Shown here in pieces: positions 1 through 7,000 of a stretch of 7,893 bases of DNA. Position numbers and translations under genes: made by a program. The notes beneath the pieces were generated by a model. That model saw only the letters and a program-made list of their open reading frames with translations. It was not told where the DNA came from and ran no database searches. Source of the DNA: Verrucomicrobiota bacterium (lineage in GTDB: Bacteria > Verrucomicrobiota > Verrucomicrobiia > Verrucomicrobiales > DEV007); the NCBI GenBank assembly GCA_020630835.1, contig JAHDIL010000071.1, positions 1-7,893 of the forward strand, written 5' to 3'. Within the stretch, counting starts at the first letter, position 1, and each line of letters starts with the position of its first letter.

Positions 1-1
1 T

Positions 2-1555
2 TTTGATGAGGCTGATGCGGAAGACGTCCTCAGTCTGACTGACCGAATGCTTTCAGAGCTATCACCCGCTTTCCACGAGCCATGGATGCATTGGTGTAAG
101 ATTACAGCTCTTCTGATAAGCGGTCGTTCGAGAGAGGCTATCGATGCGAAGCTGACCTTCTTTGAGGAATATCCTAGAGTTCGGGAAGAGGGGGTAACGT
201 TTCCGAATGGTTTTACCCAGTTTCTTGGTCAGGAGAAGTTGAACGAGGATAGAGATTCTTCTGTTGCACCAAATCTAAAAAAGCAGCTAGGTGCTGCGGT
301 TCCCAGAGGAAACCTGAAGATGAATTGGATACATGCTGTCAATGGACGGCACGAGAAGATTGATGATGTCAGGTTAGGGGAAAAAAGTTTGTGGTTCTTA
401 GGGGCTGATCAGAGCTTCTTTGAAATCAATAGGGAGAGTGGTAAAATCGTGACGGCAGGAACGCTGCACCTGCCTCAAGAGCCTGCCTCTTGGTGGGTGC
501 ATCAAGAGAATCCTGTATTTGTTTTTGAATTTTCGGATCGACTTATTGCTTCGGACTTGCAGGGGCGGTTGTTGTGGGAATTGGATCTTGCCGGAGATAC
601 CTTAGATATCATTGATAGTGCGTTTAATGATGCTCGATTGATGCTCGCCGTTTCGGGACTTCAAGGGGCACAATTGCTCTCAGTCGATAAGAAGACCGGA
701 AAGCTTCTGTGGAAGAGCAAGCTGGATCCAGTAGGGCGGACGAGGCGATTAGCTAACTATGCCGATCAGGTGGTGGCATACGATGGCATGGGGAACGTAA
801 TGGGGGTTAGCGAGTCTACGGGCCGCCAACTATGGCGCTTCAGGAAAAAAGACGCGGGTTTAAACCGGCCGTATCCGCTTGGTCACGAAACAGCGGAACA
901 CTCGAACTTGTCCACTTTGGGAAAGGTGCGCGCGACAGGAGAACCGCCTCGCGAGCACCTTTCGCCTACCTTCCTAAAGTTCCGGAATATGCTGGGGGAC
1001 CTTTCCAGCGAACCTTCTTTTCGACCCTATAGGCAATTTGAGTTGATAGAACCATTTGACCTGAACTACGATTCGCCTCGAGGAAAGTCTGTCACCGTTG
1101 CCAATGGAAGGGCCTTTGCGCCTGCTGAAAAATGGGTCATTGAAACTAATCCGCAGCTACCCATCCAGGGGCAATTACTCGGCTCTAGGGGAGAGCTCAA
1201 AGCCGCCAGCGGCAACTACCTCTGGTTTCAGAGCGCTTCGAACAAGTTGGTAGTATTGGATAGGGAGACTGGCTCATTATTTCCCATCATTAGCCCAGAA
1301 AAATTTTCCGTTACCGACTTGGGTCCTTTTCTATGTTTGATTTCTCGATCAGATGTGTCTGTTTACCATGGCGGTAAACTGTCAGAGCTTGCTAGGTTTC
1401 CACTGGATACCCTTTTGACGGAAGCAATCTCAGAGGGAATCGATATAGATTCCGTTCGGCTACTCGAAATGAGTGAGGGTGGGATGCTTCTGCTTATCGG
1501 AGGGCAGCTTATTGTCAGTCTGGCGGTCGAAGAAATGGAGCAAGTTTCCCGCTAA
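2..1555 (+). CDS. PQQ-like beta-propeller protein with helical N-terminal part (5' end missing)
   Basis: The frame is open from base 2 to the TAA at 1553-1555, giving 517 visible residues. The first ATG (base 47) is preceded by 15 sense codons with no stop, so the true start very likely lies outside the window. The first ~60 residues look helical and TPR-like. From about residue 115 (counting the ATG at 47 as 1) the chain shows recurring beta-propeller signatures of the PQQ/quinoprotein type: an acidic turn followed by x-G-x-L-x-W. Examples are INRESGKIV (127-135), LQGRLLWELDL (171-181), DKKTGKLLWKSKL (214-226), SESTGRQLWRF (255-265) and DRETGSL (405-411). Residues ~270-345 form a less regular, charged insertion. 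I see no PQQ-dehydrogenase catalytic motif, so a scaffold or interaction role is more likely than an enzyme (inference). Five bases separate it from the DUF58 gene, which suggests one operon. Localisation cannot be judged because the N-terminus is missing. Confidence 0.8.
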   Translation, partial: FDEADAEDVLSLTDRMLSELSPAFHEPWMHWCKITALLISGRSREAIDAKLTFFEEYPRVREEGVTFPNGFTQFLGQEKLNEDRDSSVAPNLKKQLGAAVPRGNLKMNWIHAVNGRHEKIDDVRLGEKSLWFLGADQSFFEINRESGKIVTAGTLHLPQEPASWWVHQENPVFVFEFSDRLIASDLQGRLLWELDLAGDTLDIIDSAFNDARLMLAVSGLQGAQLLSVDKKTGKLLWKSKLDPVGRTRRLANYADQVVAYDGMGNVMGVSESTGRQLWRFRKKDAGLNRPYPLGHETAEHSNLSTLGKVRATGEPPREHLSPTFLKFRNMLGDLSSEPSFRPYRQFELIEPFDLNYDSPRGKSVTVANGRAFAPAEKWVIETNPQLPIQGQLLGSRGELKAASGNYLWFQSASNKLVVLDRETGSLFPIISPEKFSVTDLGPFLCLISRSDVSVYHGGKLSELARFPLDTLLTEAISEGIDIDSVRLLEMSEGGMLLLIGGQLIVSLAVEEMEQVSR

Positions 1556-1560
1556 ACTAT

Positions 1561-2469
1561 ATGGCGAATTTTGAAAATACCGAGGCTTTCGACCCTGACT
1601 TTTTAGAGCACTTGCGCGGCTTAACTGTCCGACTTCAACAGCGAAAAAAGATGCGTCAGCGCGGAGGGCAACTTTCGCCTTCATCAGGATTTACGCGAGA
1701 ATTTAAGGATTTTCGTTCCTATAGTCGTCGAGACGATTATCGAGAGATTGATTGGAATCTTTTCGCCCGGCTAGATCGCTTATTTATACGCTTGTATGAG
1801 GAGGTGCAGGAGTTCCACGTCCACGTTTTGTGCGACGACAGTTTGTCGATGGCCGAGCCAATGCCTGAGAAAGCTGTGCTCGTGCAAAAGCTCAGTTTGG
1901 CCTTTGGCCTGGCTGCTCTCGTGGGGAATCACCGATTGTCAGTCTATCGAGTTACGGATTCCATAGAGCCTGTAGTGAGTTCTATTAAAGGGCAGGGGAG
2001 CTTTCAACGACTGATTGAAGGCGTCAAGTCGTTGCGCTTCGAGGGGCAGACAAACTGCCAAAGCGCTTTTTCTGACTTTGTTCCTACGAGACGTCGCTAT
2101 GGCGTCGTCTTTATTCTCACCGACGGATTTGGGGCGTCTCTTTCTGATCTAACTAACGCGCTTACTCCAATATCTAATTGGTATGCTGAAAACCATCTTA
2201 TTCAAATTTTAGCGGCTTCCGAGGGGCAGCTCGACAGTAGTTCAGATCTTCGATTCGAAGAGGTGGAGACTAAGCGCAGCTTAACGTTGCAAATCTCTCC
2301 AGAGGACAGCTCACTATATGAAAAAATGTTTGAAGAGTTTTGCGATGAGCTCAGTGATTCGTGCACAGCAAAAGGTGTCGCCTACCAACGTTGGCGCACG
2401 AGCGATGAGTTTGATAGGCTCCTGCTTCAAGTTCTCTCTAAAGGAGTGAGTCTTCAGGGAGATATGTAA
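1561..2469 (+). CDS. DUF58 family protein with VWA-like domain
   Basis: This 302-residue protein has the hallmark DUF58 block at residues 44-88: FTREFKDFRSYSRRDDYREIDW..FAR..RLFIRLYEE, where R-x-D-D-x-R-x-I-D-W and the acidic E-E tail are typical. It runs straight into a VWA-like fold. The MIDAS set looks complete: D92-x-S94-x-S96 in CDDSLSM, T164 in EGQTNCQ, and D188 in FILTDG. No membrane segment or signal peptide is visible, so it is probably cytoplasmic or peripheral. DUF58 proteins are regularly encoded with MoxR AAA+ ATPases and BatA-type VWA proteins and are thought to link them; the exact activity is not known. The length is normal for the family. The ATG lies five bases after the upstream stop. 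The nearest GGAG (1537-1540) is about 20 bases away, too far for a normal ribosome site, and there is no in-frame start just upstream, so translation is probably coupled. The next gene follows after 39 bases. Confidence 0.93.
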   Translation: MANFENTEAFDPDFLEHLRGLTVRLQQRKKMRQRGGQLSPSSGFTREFKDFRSYSRRDDYREIDWNLFARLDRLFIRLYEEVQEFHVHVLCDDSLSMAEPMPEKAVLVQKLSLAFGLAALVGNHRLSVYRVTDSIEPVVSSIKGQGSFQRLIEGVKSLRFEGQTNCQSAFSDFVPTRRRYGVVFILTDGFGASLSDLTNALTPISNWYAENHLIQILAASEGQLDSSSDLRFEEVETKRSLTLQISPEDSSLYEKMFEEFCDELSDSCTAKGVAYQRWRTSDEFDRLLLQVLSKGVSLQGDM

Positions 2470-2496
2470 CAAATGGCTGTTGGGCTTGATGAGTAG

Positions 2497-2505
2497 AGAA
2501 GAGGA
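2497..2505 (+). promoter_or_regulatory. Ribosome binding site of the BatA-like gene
   Basis: The purine run AGAAGAGGA ends three bases before the ATG at 2509, and its GAGG core (2501-2504) is four bases from it, a slightly short spacing. It supports the ATG at 2509 as the start. It is the only clear Shine-Dalgarno-like sequence at a gene junction inside the four-gene operon. Confidence 0.6.
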
Positions 2506-2508
2506 TTC

Positions 2509-4356
2509 ATGATTATTGAGAACCCATTCTGGTTGGTCGCCTTTTCAGCATTGGCTATCCTGCTTGCGGTGCTATTTTTTGTTCGGATACACCGACGAAG
2601 TGAGCCCTTGTCGACCTTCCTTCTATTGGAAAAATTGATAGAACACCGTTCGAAGTCAATGATTCCGATCCAGTGGCGACGATGGATTGCTTTCGTGTTC
2701 TCGATCCTGATCGTGGCCCTCTTGTGCCTTAGTCTTAGTGACTTGAGAGATTCGCCTTCTGAAACGTTTCATTCCGATGAGCTGATTATCCTCTTGGATA
2801 GGTCTGCGAGCATGACGGTTCTACTTGAGGGCGAGGATACAAAACTAGATTGGGCAAAAGTCGAAATTAATAGGAAGCTGGAAAGTGTGCCCAGAGATGT
2901 GCCGATTTCTCTATGGGTTTTCGATGCACGCGAGGAAGTGCTTTTGAGCCAAGTTACTGACCGTAGGAAATTGGGAAGTGTGCTGAGAAGTGTTGAGTCG
3001 CGGGCTATAGCGGCTGACACTCAAGGAGCTATTCGAGCTGCCGGACGTGTGGCGGAGCTTAGCTCAAAAACTGAAATATGGTTAGTAAGTGACAGGGGTA
3101 ACGGGGCCAAAGTGAACGCAGAGCCACCGGCAATACGGCTTACGGAAGTAATCGTTCCTACCGCAAGCGCTATAAACGCGGGCATTGTCGCCTGTGCTGC
3201 TCGTGCTATTCCCTTGCAGTCCGGGCAGTTTGAGGTTTTTGCGGAGGTTGTAAACGGAAGCAATCATGACACTGAGGTGGAGCTAGATTTGGCGCTTCAC
3301 GTTGCGGGGCTAGAAGTTCAGAACCGTAGCGCGAAACTTGAAGTAGGAAAAACGGAAAGAGTCAGCTTTCGGGTGAATGCGAGACAGGGAGAGCGATTCG
3401 AGTTAAGGGTGTCTGTTAGAGAGGGGGGAGATGGGCTCGCTTTGGATGACAGGGTGTTAGGTGTTTTTCCTCCACGCCAAGCCCAGCTGATTAATTGGAT
3501 TACTCCACCGGCTGGGGGGGATCCCTTTGTGGCCATGGCGGCGCAAGCGTTGACTAAGCGAGGCGAGAGGGAGTTTGTCGCCTATTCATCTTCGGATTGG
3601 CCTATCTCGGTTACGGAGGGGGAGATGTTTCTTTTCGATGGTTGGGTTCCTGATGAGAACATTCAGAATCCGTTTATCGCGATTAATCCCTCTCGTTCTG
3701 TAGGTGCTTTTGCCTTTCAAAAAAGAGAGAATGAGATTCTTATACCGGCAGACCCGTCGAATTATCAGAGTCATTTGACCCTCAAAGGTTTGGACATCGA
3801 GGGGGCACTCTTTATGCAAACGGGAGCTATAGAAGCTGAGAATGGGGTTGACCTGCTCCAGTCTCCGATCGGCTCGTTTGGAGTAGCTCATGACGGGGAA
3901 CTATACAGATCTGCCATGCTGGCTCTCCGACCTGGTGGCAGTGAAGAGGTTGCCTTTTCTGCGATGTTTCCACTCCTGCTAGGAAATTTGATCTGGTGGG
4001 TTAGCAGCAAAGACGGAGATGGCGGAAAGATCACGACTCTTGCTGCTGGAACTCTGGCTGAAGCTAAGCAGACGGCTAGTGAGAAAGGCCCTTCGGAGCC
4101 TCTCGAGTTAGATAAAATCCGATACTACGATTTGGCTGACGGAGAAGTAGGCACGGGAATTTTGTCACGATCCGTAAGCATACTGCCGCTTGCGCAAGAA
4201 CTTTCAGATCGCCCGAGTTCAGGCGAGGGTAAAGAAACTCTGAGGACTGTAAGCGCGCCCCGCGTTCGCCTAACGCTATGGCGCACGTTTGCTGCCTTGG
4301 CTTTTGTATTTCTACTTTTTGAGTGGGTTGCCTTTCACCGTTTTTCCGTTTGTTAA
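2509..4356 (+). CDS. BatA-like membrane protein with VWA domain
   Basis: This 615-residue protein begins with the BatA / aerotolerance-regulator N-terminal double-membrane domain: a hydrophobic segment at ~6-25, a basic linker (RIHRRSEP, then IEHRSKSMIPIQWRRW), and a second segment at ~58-78. A VWA domain follows at ~90-210 with a full MIDAS set: D97-R-S99-A-S101, T171 in ADTQGAI, and D195 in WLVSDRG. Residues ~230-320 are beta-rich and resemble an Ig/CARDB-like module. Residues ~325-580 are of unclear fold. A final hydrophobic segment at ~591-609 anchors the C-terminus, with only a few residues (HRFSVC) after it. The VWA domain probably faces the periplasm, between two membrane anchors. The architecture matches the large BatA-domain proteins found beside DUF58 genes. 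Its likely partners are the DUF58 protein upstream and the VWA-GATase protein downstream, which starts with no gap. The ligand or target is unknown. A run of seven G at 3514-3520 lies in the coding region. Confidence 0.92.
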   Translation: MIIENPFWLVAFSALAILLAVLFFVRIHRRSEPLSTFLLLEKLIEHRSKSMIPIQWRRWIAFVFSILIVALLCLSLSDLRDSPSETFHSDELIILLDRSASMTVLLEGEDTKLDWAKVEINRKLESVPRDVPISLWVFDAREEVLLSQVTDRRKLGSVLRSVESRAIAADTQGAIRAAGRVAELSSKTEIWLVSDRGNGAKVNAEPPAIRLTEVIVPTASAINAGIVACAARAIPLQSGQFEVFAEVVNGSNHDTEVELDLALHVAGLEVQNRSAKLEVGKTERVSFRVNARQGERFELRVSVREGGDGLALDDRVLGVFPPRQAQLINWITPPAGGDPFVAMAAQALTKRGEREFVAYSSSDWPISVTEGEMFLFDGWVPDENIQNPFIAINPSRSVGAFAFQKRENEILIPADPSNYQSHLTLKGLDIEGALFMQTGAIEAENGVDLLQSPIGSFGVAHDGELYRSAMLALRPGGSEEVAFSAMFPLLLGNLIWWVSSKDGDGGKITTLAAGTLAEAKQTASEKGPSEPLELDKIRYYDLADGEVGTGILSRSVSILPLAQELSDRPSSGEGKETLRTVSAPRVRLTLWRTFAALAFVFLLFEWVAFHRFSVC

Positions 4357-4359
4357 ATG
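4354..4359 (+). other. Zero-gap, same-frame stop/start junction (TAA-ATG)
   Basis: The TAA of the BatA-like gene (4354-4356) is followed at once by the ATG of the next gene (4357-4359), and both genes use the same reading frame. The 25 bases before the ATG are rich in pyrimidines and A and contain no Shine-Dalgarno-like sequence; the nearest purine cluster, GAGTGGG, is about 30 bases upstream. Initiation therefore probably depends on ribosomes that have just terminated. Reading through this one TAA would produce a single fused polypeptide. Confidence 0.85.
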
Positions 4360-6948
4360 TCGACCTTCAGTGAAATCGCCTGGCTTCTATGGGGAGCTCC
4401 TATCATCGTTCTATTGGGGGCGTTTGTTTATTGCGTTCAGCGCTATTCAACGGCCTCGGGTTCTGAGCGTAAGATAGGGCCTGGGTTATTGCTTCGACTC
4501 GCGGCGCTGATAGCGCTTGTGGCAGGTTGCGTCGATCCTTTGGTTCGCACATCGGTCGATGACCCAGCTCTCGCTGTGGTGGTAGACTACAGCCACAGTC
4601 AGTGGGATGGGGAGACTCTGCGCTCTCTGGAGTCCGCTCAGGAGATAGTGCGTGGGCTTGGTTCTGACGTGGATGCTTCTGTTTATGCAATTTCAGATGT
4701 TCCGTTCTATCTGGGAAGTTTCGAGGAAAATAGTGACGTGAACTCTTGGGTAAGCCGTCTGCAGGAGCAGCGCGGTTCAAGCAAGCTTGATGAAGGCGTT
4801 CAGCTCGCGCTCAACCGACTGTCAACGAAACAGGGACGAAACATCCTGCTTGTTTCAGATGGTGTGGAGACTGATGGTTCGCTGCTGCACTCTGCTCGAT
4901 TGGCCGCGATTCGAGGAACTGCGGTCCATACTCTGGCGGTATCGGGAAAAGCCGTCGATGATGCGCGTTTGATCTCTGTGCGTCTTTCGAAGGACCGAGT
5001 TTCCGCAGGGACCAGCGTAACTGTCAGGGTAGTTGGTGAGAGCTCAATTCCGGACGAGGCTGTTATAAGGTTGTTTGAAAATGGAATCGAAATCGATAGG
5101 ACTCCGGTTACTCTTTCCCCTGGGAAACCGTTTGAAGCGTCGTTTACCGTTACGCCTAGAGTAAGAGACTTCTACCGGTATCGCGCTGTCCTCGAGAGGC
5201 GTGACGGAAGTGAGGGGATTCAGGAAAATAACGAGGTCGAAGCCTTTCTTGAGGCTACTGGCCCTTCGAAGTGGCTTGTGGCGGAAGGGCAAGCAGGAGC
5301 AAGCCGCTATCTGAAGCAGGCTCTGCGCGAGCAGGATATAAGCCTGGAAGTGCGTTCCGCTGAGGTTCTTCCTAGTTCGCTACATGAGTTGGCAGGATTT
5401 GATGGGGTCATCCTTTCAGATGTTTCGGCTGGGGATCTGGGCGAAACACGGATGCAGCTACTTTCTCAATATGTCGAATCCTTGGGAGGCGGTCTTGTCA
5501 TGTTGGGAGGCGGCCAGTCTTTCGGCTTAGGTGGTTATCAGGGCACGCCGGTGGCTGACATGCTTCCCGTCAAACTTGATGCTTCCGATCAAGAAGAGGA
5601 GCAAAGCGCTGCTGTAGCTCTTGTAATCGACCGTTCTGGCTCAATGGCTGGAGAAAAATTGGACATTTGTAAATCAGCAGCTATCGCGACGGCGGAGCTT
5701 CTTACGGATGAGGATTTTATAGGTGTCTTCGCCTTTGATTCACAAGCGCATGATGTTCTCCCGATGACGGCGATATCGTCTGGTCGTAATGTTGCGAGTG
5801 AGATTTCCCTGCTTGGATCCGGTGGTGGCACCAATATCAAACCTGGCTTGAACCGCGCGCTAGAGCAATTGCGAACCGTGCCGGCATCAGTGAAGCATAT
5901 CATTGTCTTGACTGATGGGCAGACGGCGGGAGAGGGGTATCAACCTCTTGCCGCAAGGATTCAGGCAGAGGGTATCAGTATTTCTACCGTTGCGGTAGGG
6001 GCGGGTGCTCAGGTCGGCTTGTTGCAAACCATTGCGGCGGCGGGAGGTGGGCAAAGTTATGTGACGATGGATCCCTCTGCCATTACTCGTATTTTCATGC
6101 AGGACACCCTGCTGCATACGGGAAAATTAGTGCGCGAGGACCCGTTTCGTGCGCAGTCAGCTGAGCCGCACGCCATTCTTGAAGATTGGGAAGTGGAAGC
6201 GGCTCCTCCATTGCTGGGGTATGTTAAGGTGCAGCCGAAGCCACTCGGCCAGCTGCTCTTGGTTCATCCGGATGGTGATCCCATTATGGCTCATTGGCGA
6301 TATGGTTTAGGCCATGTCACTGCCTTCACTTCGGACGCTTCCTCTCGCTGGGCTGCCCTGTGGATTCGATCTTGGCCAGGCTATGGGCAGTTGTGGGCTC
6401 AAGTATTGCGCCATACAGGAATGCAGCAGGGAGCAGGCGCTGTTGATTTGCGCTTTGTCGAGCGGGACGATGGTAATGTTCTGGTTAAGCTCGATTTGTT
6501 GGAAGATAGCAGCAGTAACAGGATGCCATCCGAGATAGAGGGGATACTCTTTTCCGGCAAAGCTAAGGAATTGAGCGAGGAGTCAATAACTTTCACACAG
6601 GTCGCCCCCAAACTTTACGAAGCGTCTTTTTACCCGCAGGGGACGGGTATCCATTTTGTTCGTGTTCTGTATCGTGGGGAATCTGTTTCCGCCGCCTACG
6701 TGTCAGAGGCAGGACGTGAGATAGCCTCTGGGCAAGTCGACGAAGGGCTTTTGCGTGAAGTTTCGCGCCTCTCGGGAGGCACTTTTCTTGAGTCTGTAGA
6801 CGACGAACTTTTTCTGCAGACCCAGGGTGTTGGATCTAGCTACTCCACTTGGCCATGGTTTCTGGCAATGGCGCTTCTCCTGTTTGTGATGGAAATCTGC
6901 CTTCGCAAGCGAGAGGTGATCCGCGCCCTTGTCGGCCGCCGCACCTGA
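4357..6948 (+). CDS. Membrane protein with VWA - GATase-like - VWA architecture
   Basis: This 863-residue protein has two N-terminal hydrophobic segments (~9-28 and ~44-60), then a first VWA-like domain (~70-200) with D77-Y-S79-H-S81 and D168 in LLVSDG. The MIDAS threonine position appears replaced (region SSKLDEGVQLAL, ~141-151), so this site may be weakened. Residues ~205-300 are a beta-rich Ig-like linker. Residues ~304-408 resemble the class I glutamine amidotransferase-like fold (FDGVILSDVSAGDLG, then GGGLVMLGGGQSFGLGGY), but the nucleophilic cysteine is absent, so glutaminase activity is unlikely. A second, canonical VWA domain (~418-585) has D425-R-S427-G-S429-M, T492 in GGGTNIKPGL and D520 in IIVLTDGQT. 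Residues ~600-690 and ~700-785 are further beta-rich modules. A C-terminal membrane segment (~833-848) ends in a basic tail (RKREVIRALVGRRT). Such proteins are typical neighbours of DUF58 and BatA-like genes. The start is at the previous stop codon; no alternative ATG lies near, and the membrane segments support this start. The binding target is unknown. Confidence 0.92.
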   Translation: MSTFSEIAWLLWGAPIIVLLGAFVYCVQRYSTASGSERKIGPGLLLRLAALIALVAGCVDPLVRTSVDDPALAVVVDYSHSQWDGETLRSLESAQEIVRGLGSDVDASVYAISDVPFYLGSFEENSDVNSWVSRLQEQRGSSKLDEGVQLALNRLSTKQGRNILLVSDGVETDGSLLHSARLAAIRGTAVHTLAVSGKAVDDARLISVRLSKDRVSAGTSVTVRVVGESSIPDEAVIRLFENGIEIDRTPVTLSPGKPFEASFTVTPRVRDFYRYRAVLERRDGSEGIQENNEVEAFLEATGPSKWLVAEGQAGASRYLKQALREQDISLEVRSAEVLPSSLHELAGFDGVILSDVSAGDLGETRMQLLSQYVESLGGGLVMLGGGQSFGLGGYQGTPVADMLPVKLDASDQEEEQSAAVALVIDRSGSMAGEKLDICKSAAIATAELLTDEDFIGVFAFDSQAHDVLPMTAISSGRNVASEISLLGSGGGTNIKPGLNRALEQLRTVPASVKHIIVLTDGQTAGEGYQPLAARIQAEGISISTVAVGAGAQVGLLQTIAAAGGGQSYVTMDPSAITRIFMQDTLLHTGKLVREDPFRAQSAEPHAILEDWEVEAAPPLLGYVKVQPKPLGQLLLVHPDGDPIMAHWRYGLGHVTAFTSDASSRWAALWIRSWPGYGQLWAQVLRHTGMQQGAGAVDLRFVERDDGNVLVKLDLLEDSSSNRMPSEIEGILFSGKAKELSEESITFTQVAPKLYEASFYPQGTGIHFVRVLYRGESVSAAYVSEAGREIASGQVDEGLLREVSRLSGGTFLESVDDELFLQTQGVGSSYSTWPWFLAMALLLFVMEICLRKREVIRALVGRRT

Positions 6949-6957
6949 GCCTGCACC

Positions 6958-6986
6958 TTGACAGATCCGGAGGCGACGTTTAGAAG
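6958..6986 (+). promoter_or_regulatory. Candidate sigma70-type promoter for the DAHP synthase gene
   Basis: A perfect TTGACA (6958-6963) is followed, after exactly 17 bases, by TAGAAG (6981-6986), which matches four of six positions of TATAAT. The site lies in the 52-base gap between the VWA operon and the DAHP synthase, where a new promoter makes sense because the genes are functionally unrelated. Transcription would start near 6992-6994, leaving a leader of only about 7-9 bases before the ATG at 7001. That would exclude most of the purine-rich stretch at 6983-6994 that could serve as ribosome site. No hairpin terminator for the upstream operon is visible in the gap. Confidence 0.45.
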
Positions 6987-7000
6987 AGCGGAAACAGCTT

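Noticed and set aside
832..1032. An overlapping + strand open frame within the propeller gene.
   Set aside because: It lies wholly inside a gene with clear protein-family signatures, has no ribosome site and no recognisable motif; it is a shadow frame.
1644..1650. An in-frame A AAA AAG heptamer in the DUF58 gene, the classic -1 frameshift slippery sequence.
   Set aside because: The -1 frame reaches a stop about 20 codons later, inside the most conserved part of the protein, and I see no clear downstream stem-loop or upstream stimulator. The heptamer probably just encodes Lys-Lys.
2473..2496. A seven-codon mini-ORF (MAVGLDE) between the DUF58 and BatA-like genes.
   Set aside because: It has no ribosome site of its own and no regulatory sequence pattern such as repeated rare or amino-acid-specific codons. 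It is most likely chance in a short spacer.
4519..4530. A lipobox-like VAGC sequence at residues 55-58 of the 863-residue protein.
   Set aside because: It lies in the second of two membrane segments, far from the N-terminus, with no nearby alternative start, so processing as a lipoprotein is unlikely.
6941..6958. A short direct repeat GCACCT (6941-6946 and 6953-6958) around the stop of the 863-residue gene.
   Set aside because: Six bases repeated once at a 12-base interval is within chance expectation and does not form a hairpin or known operator.
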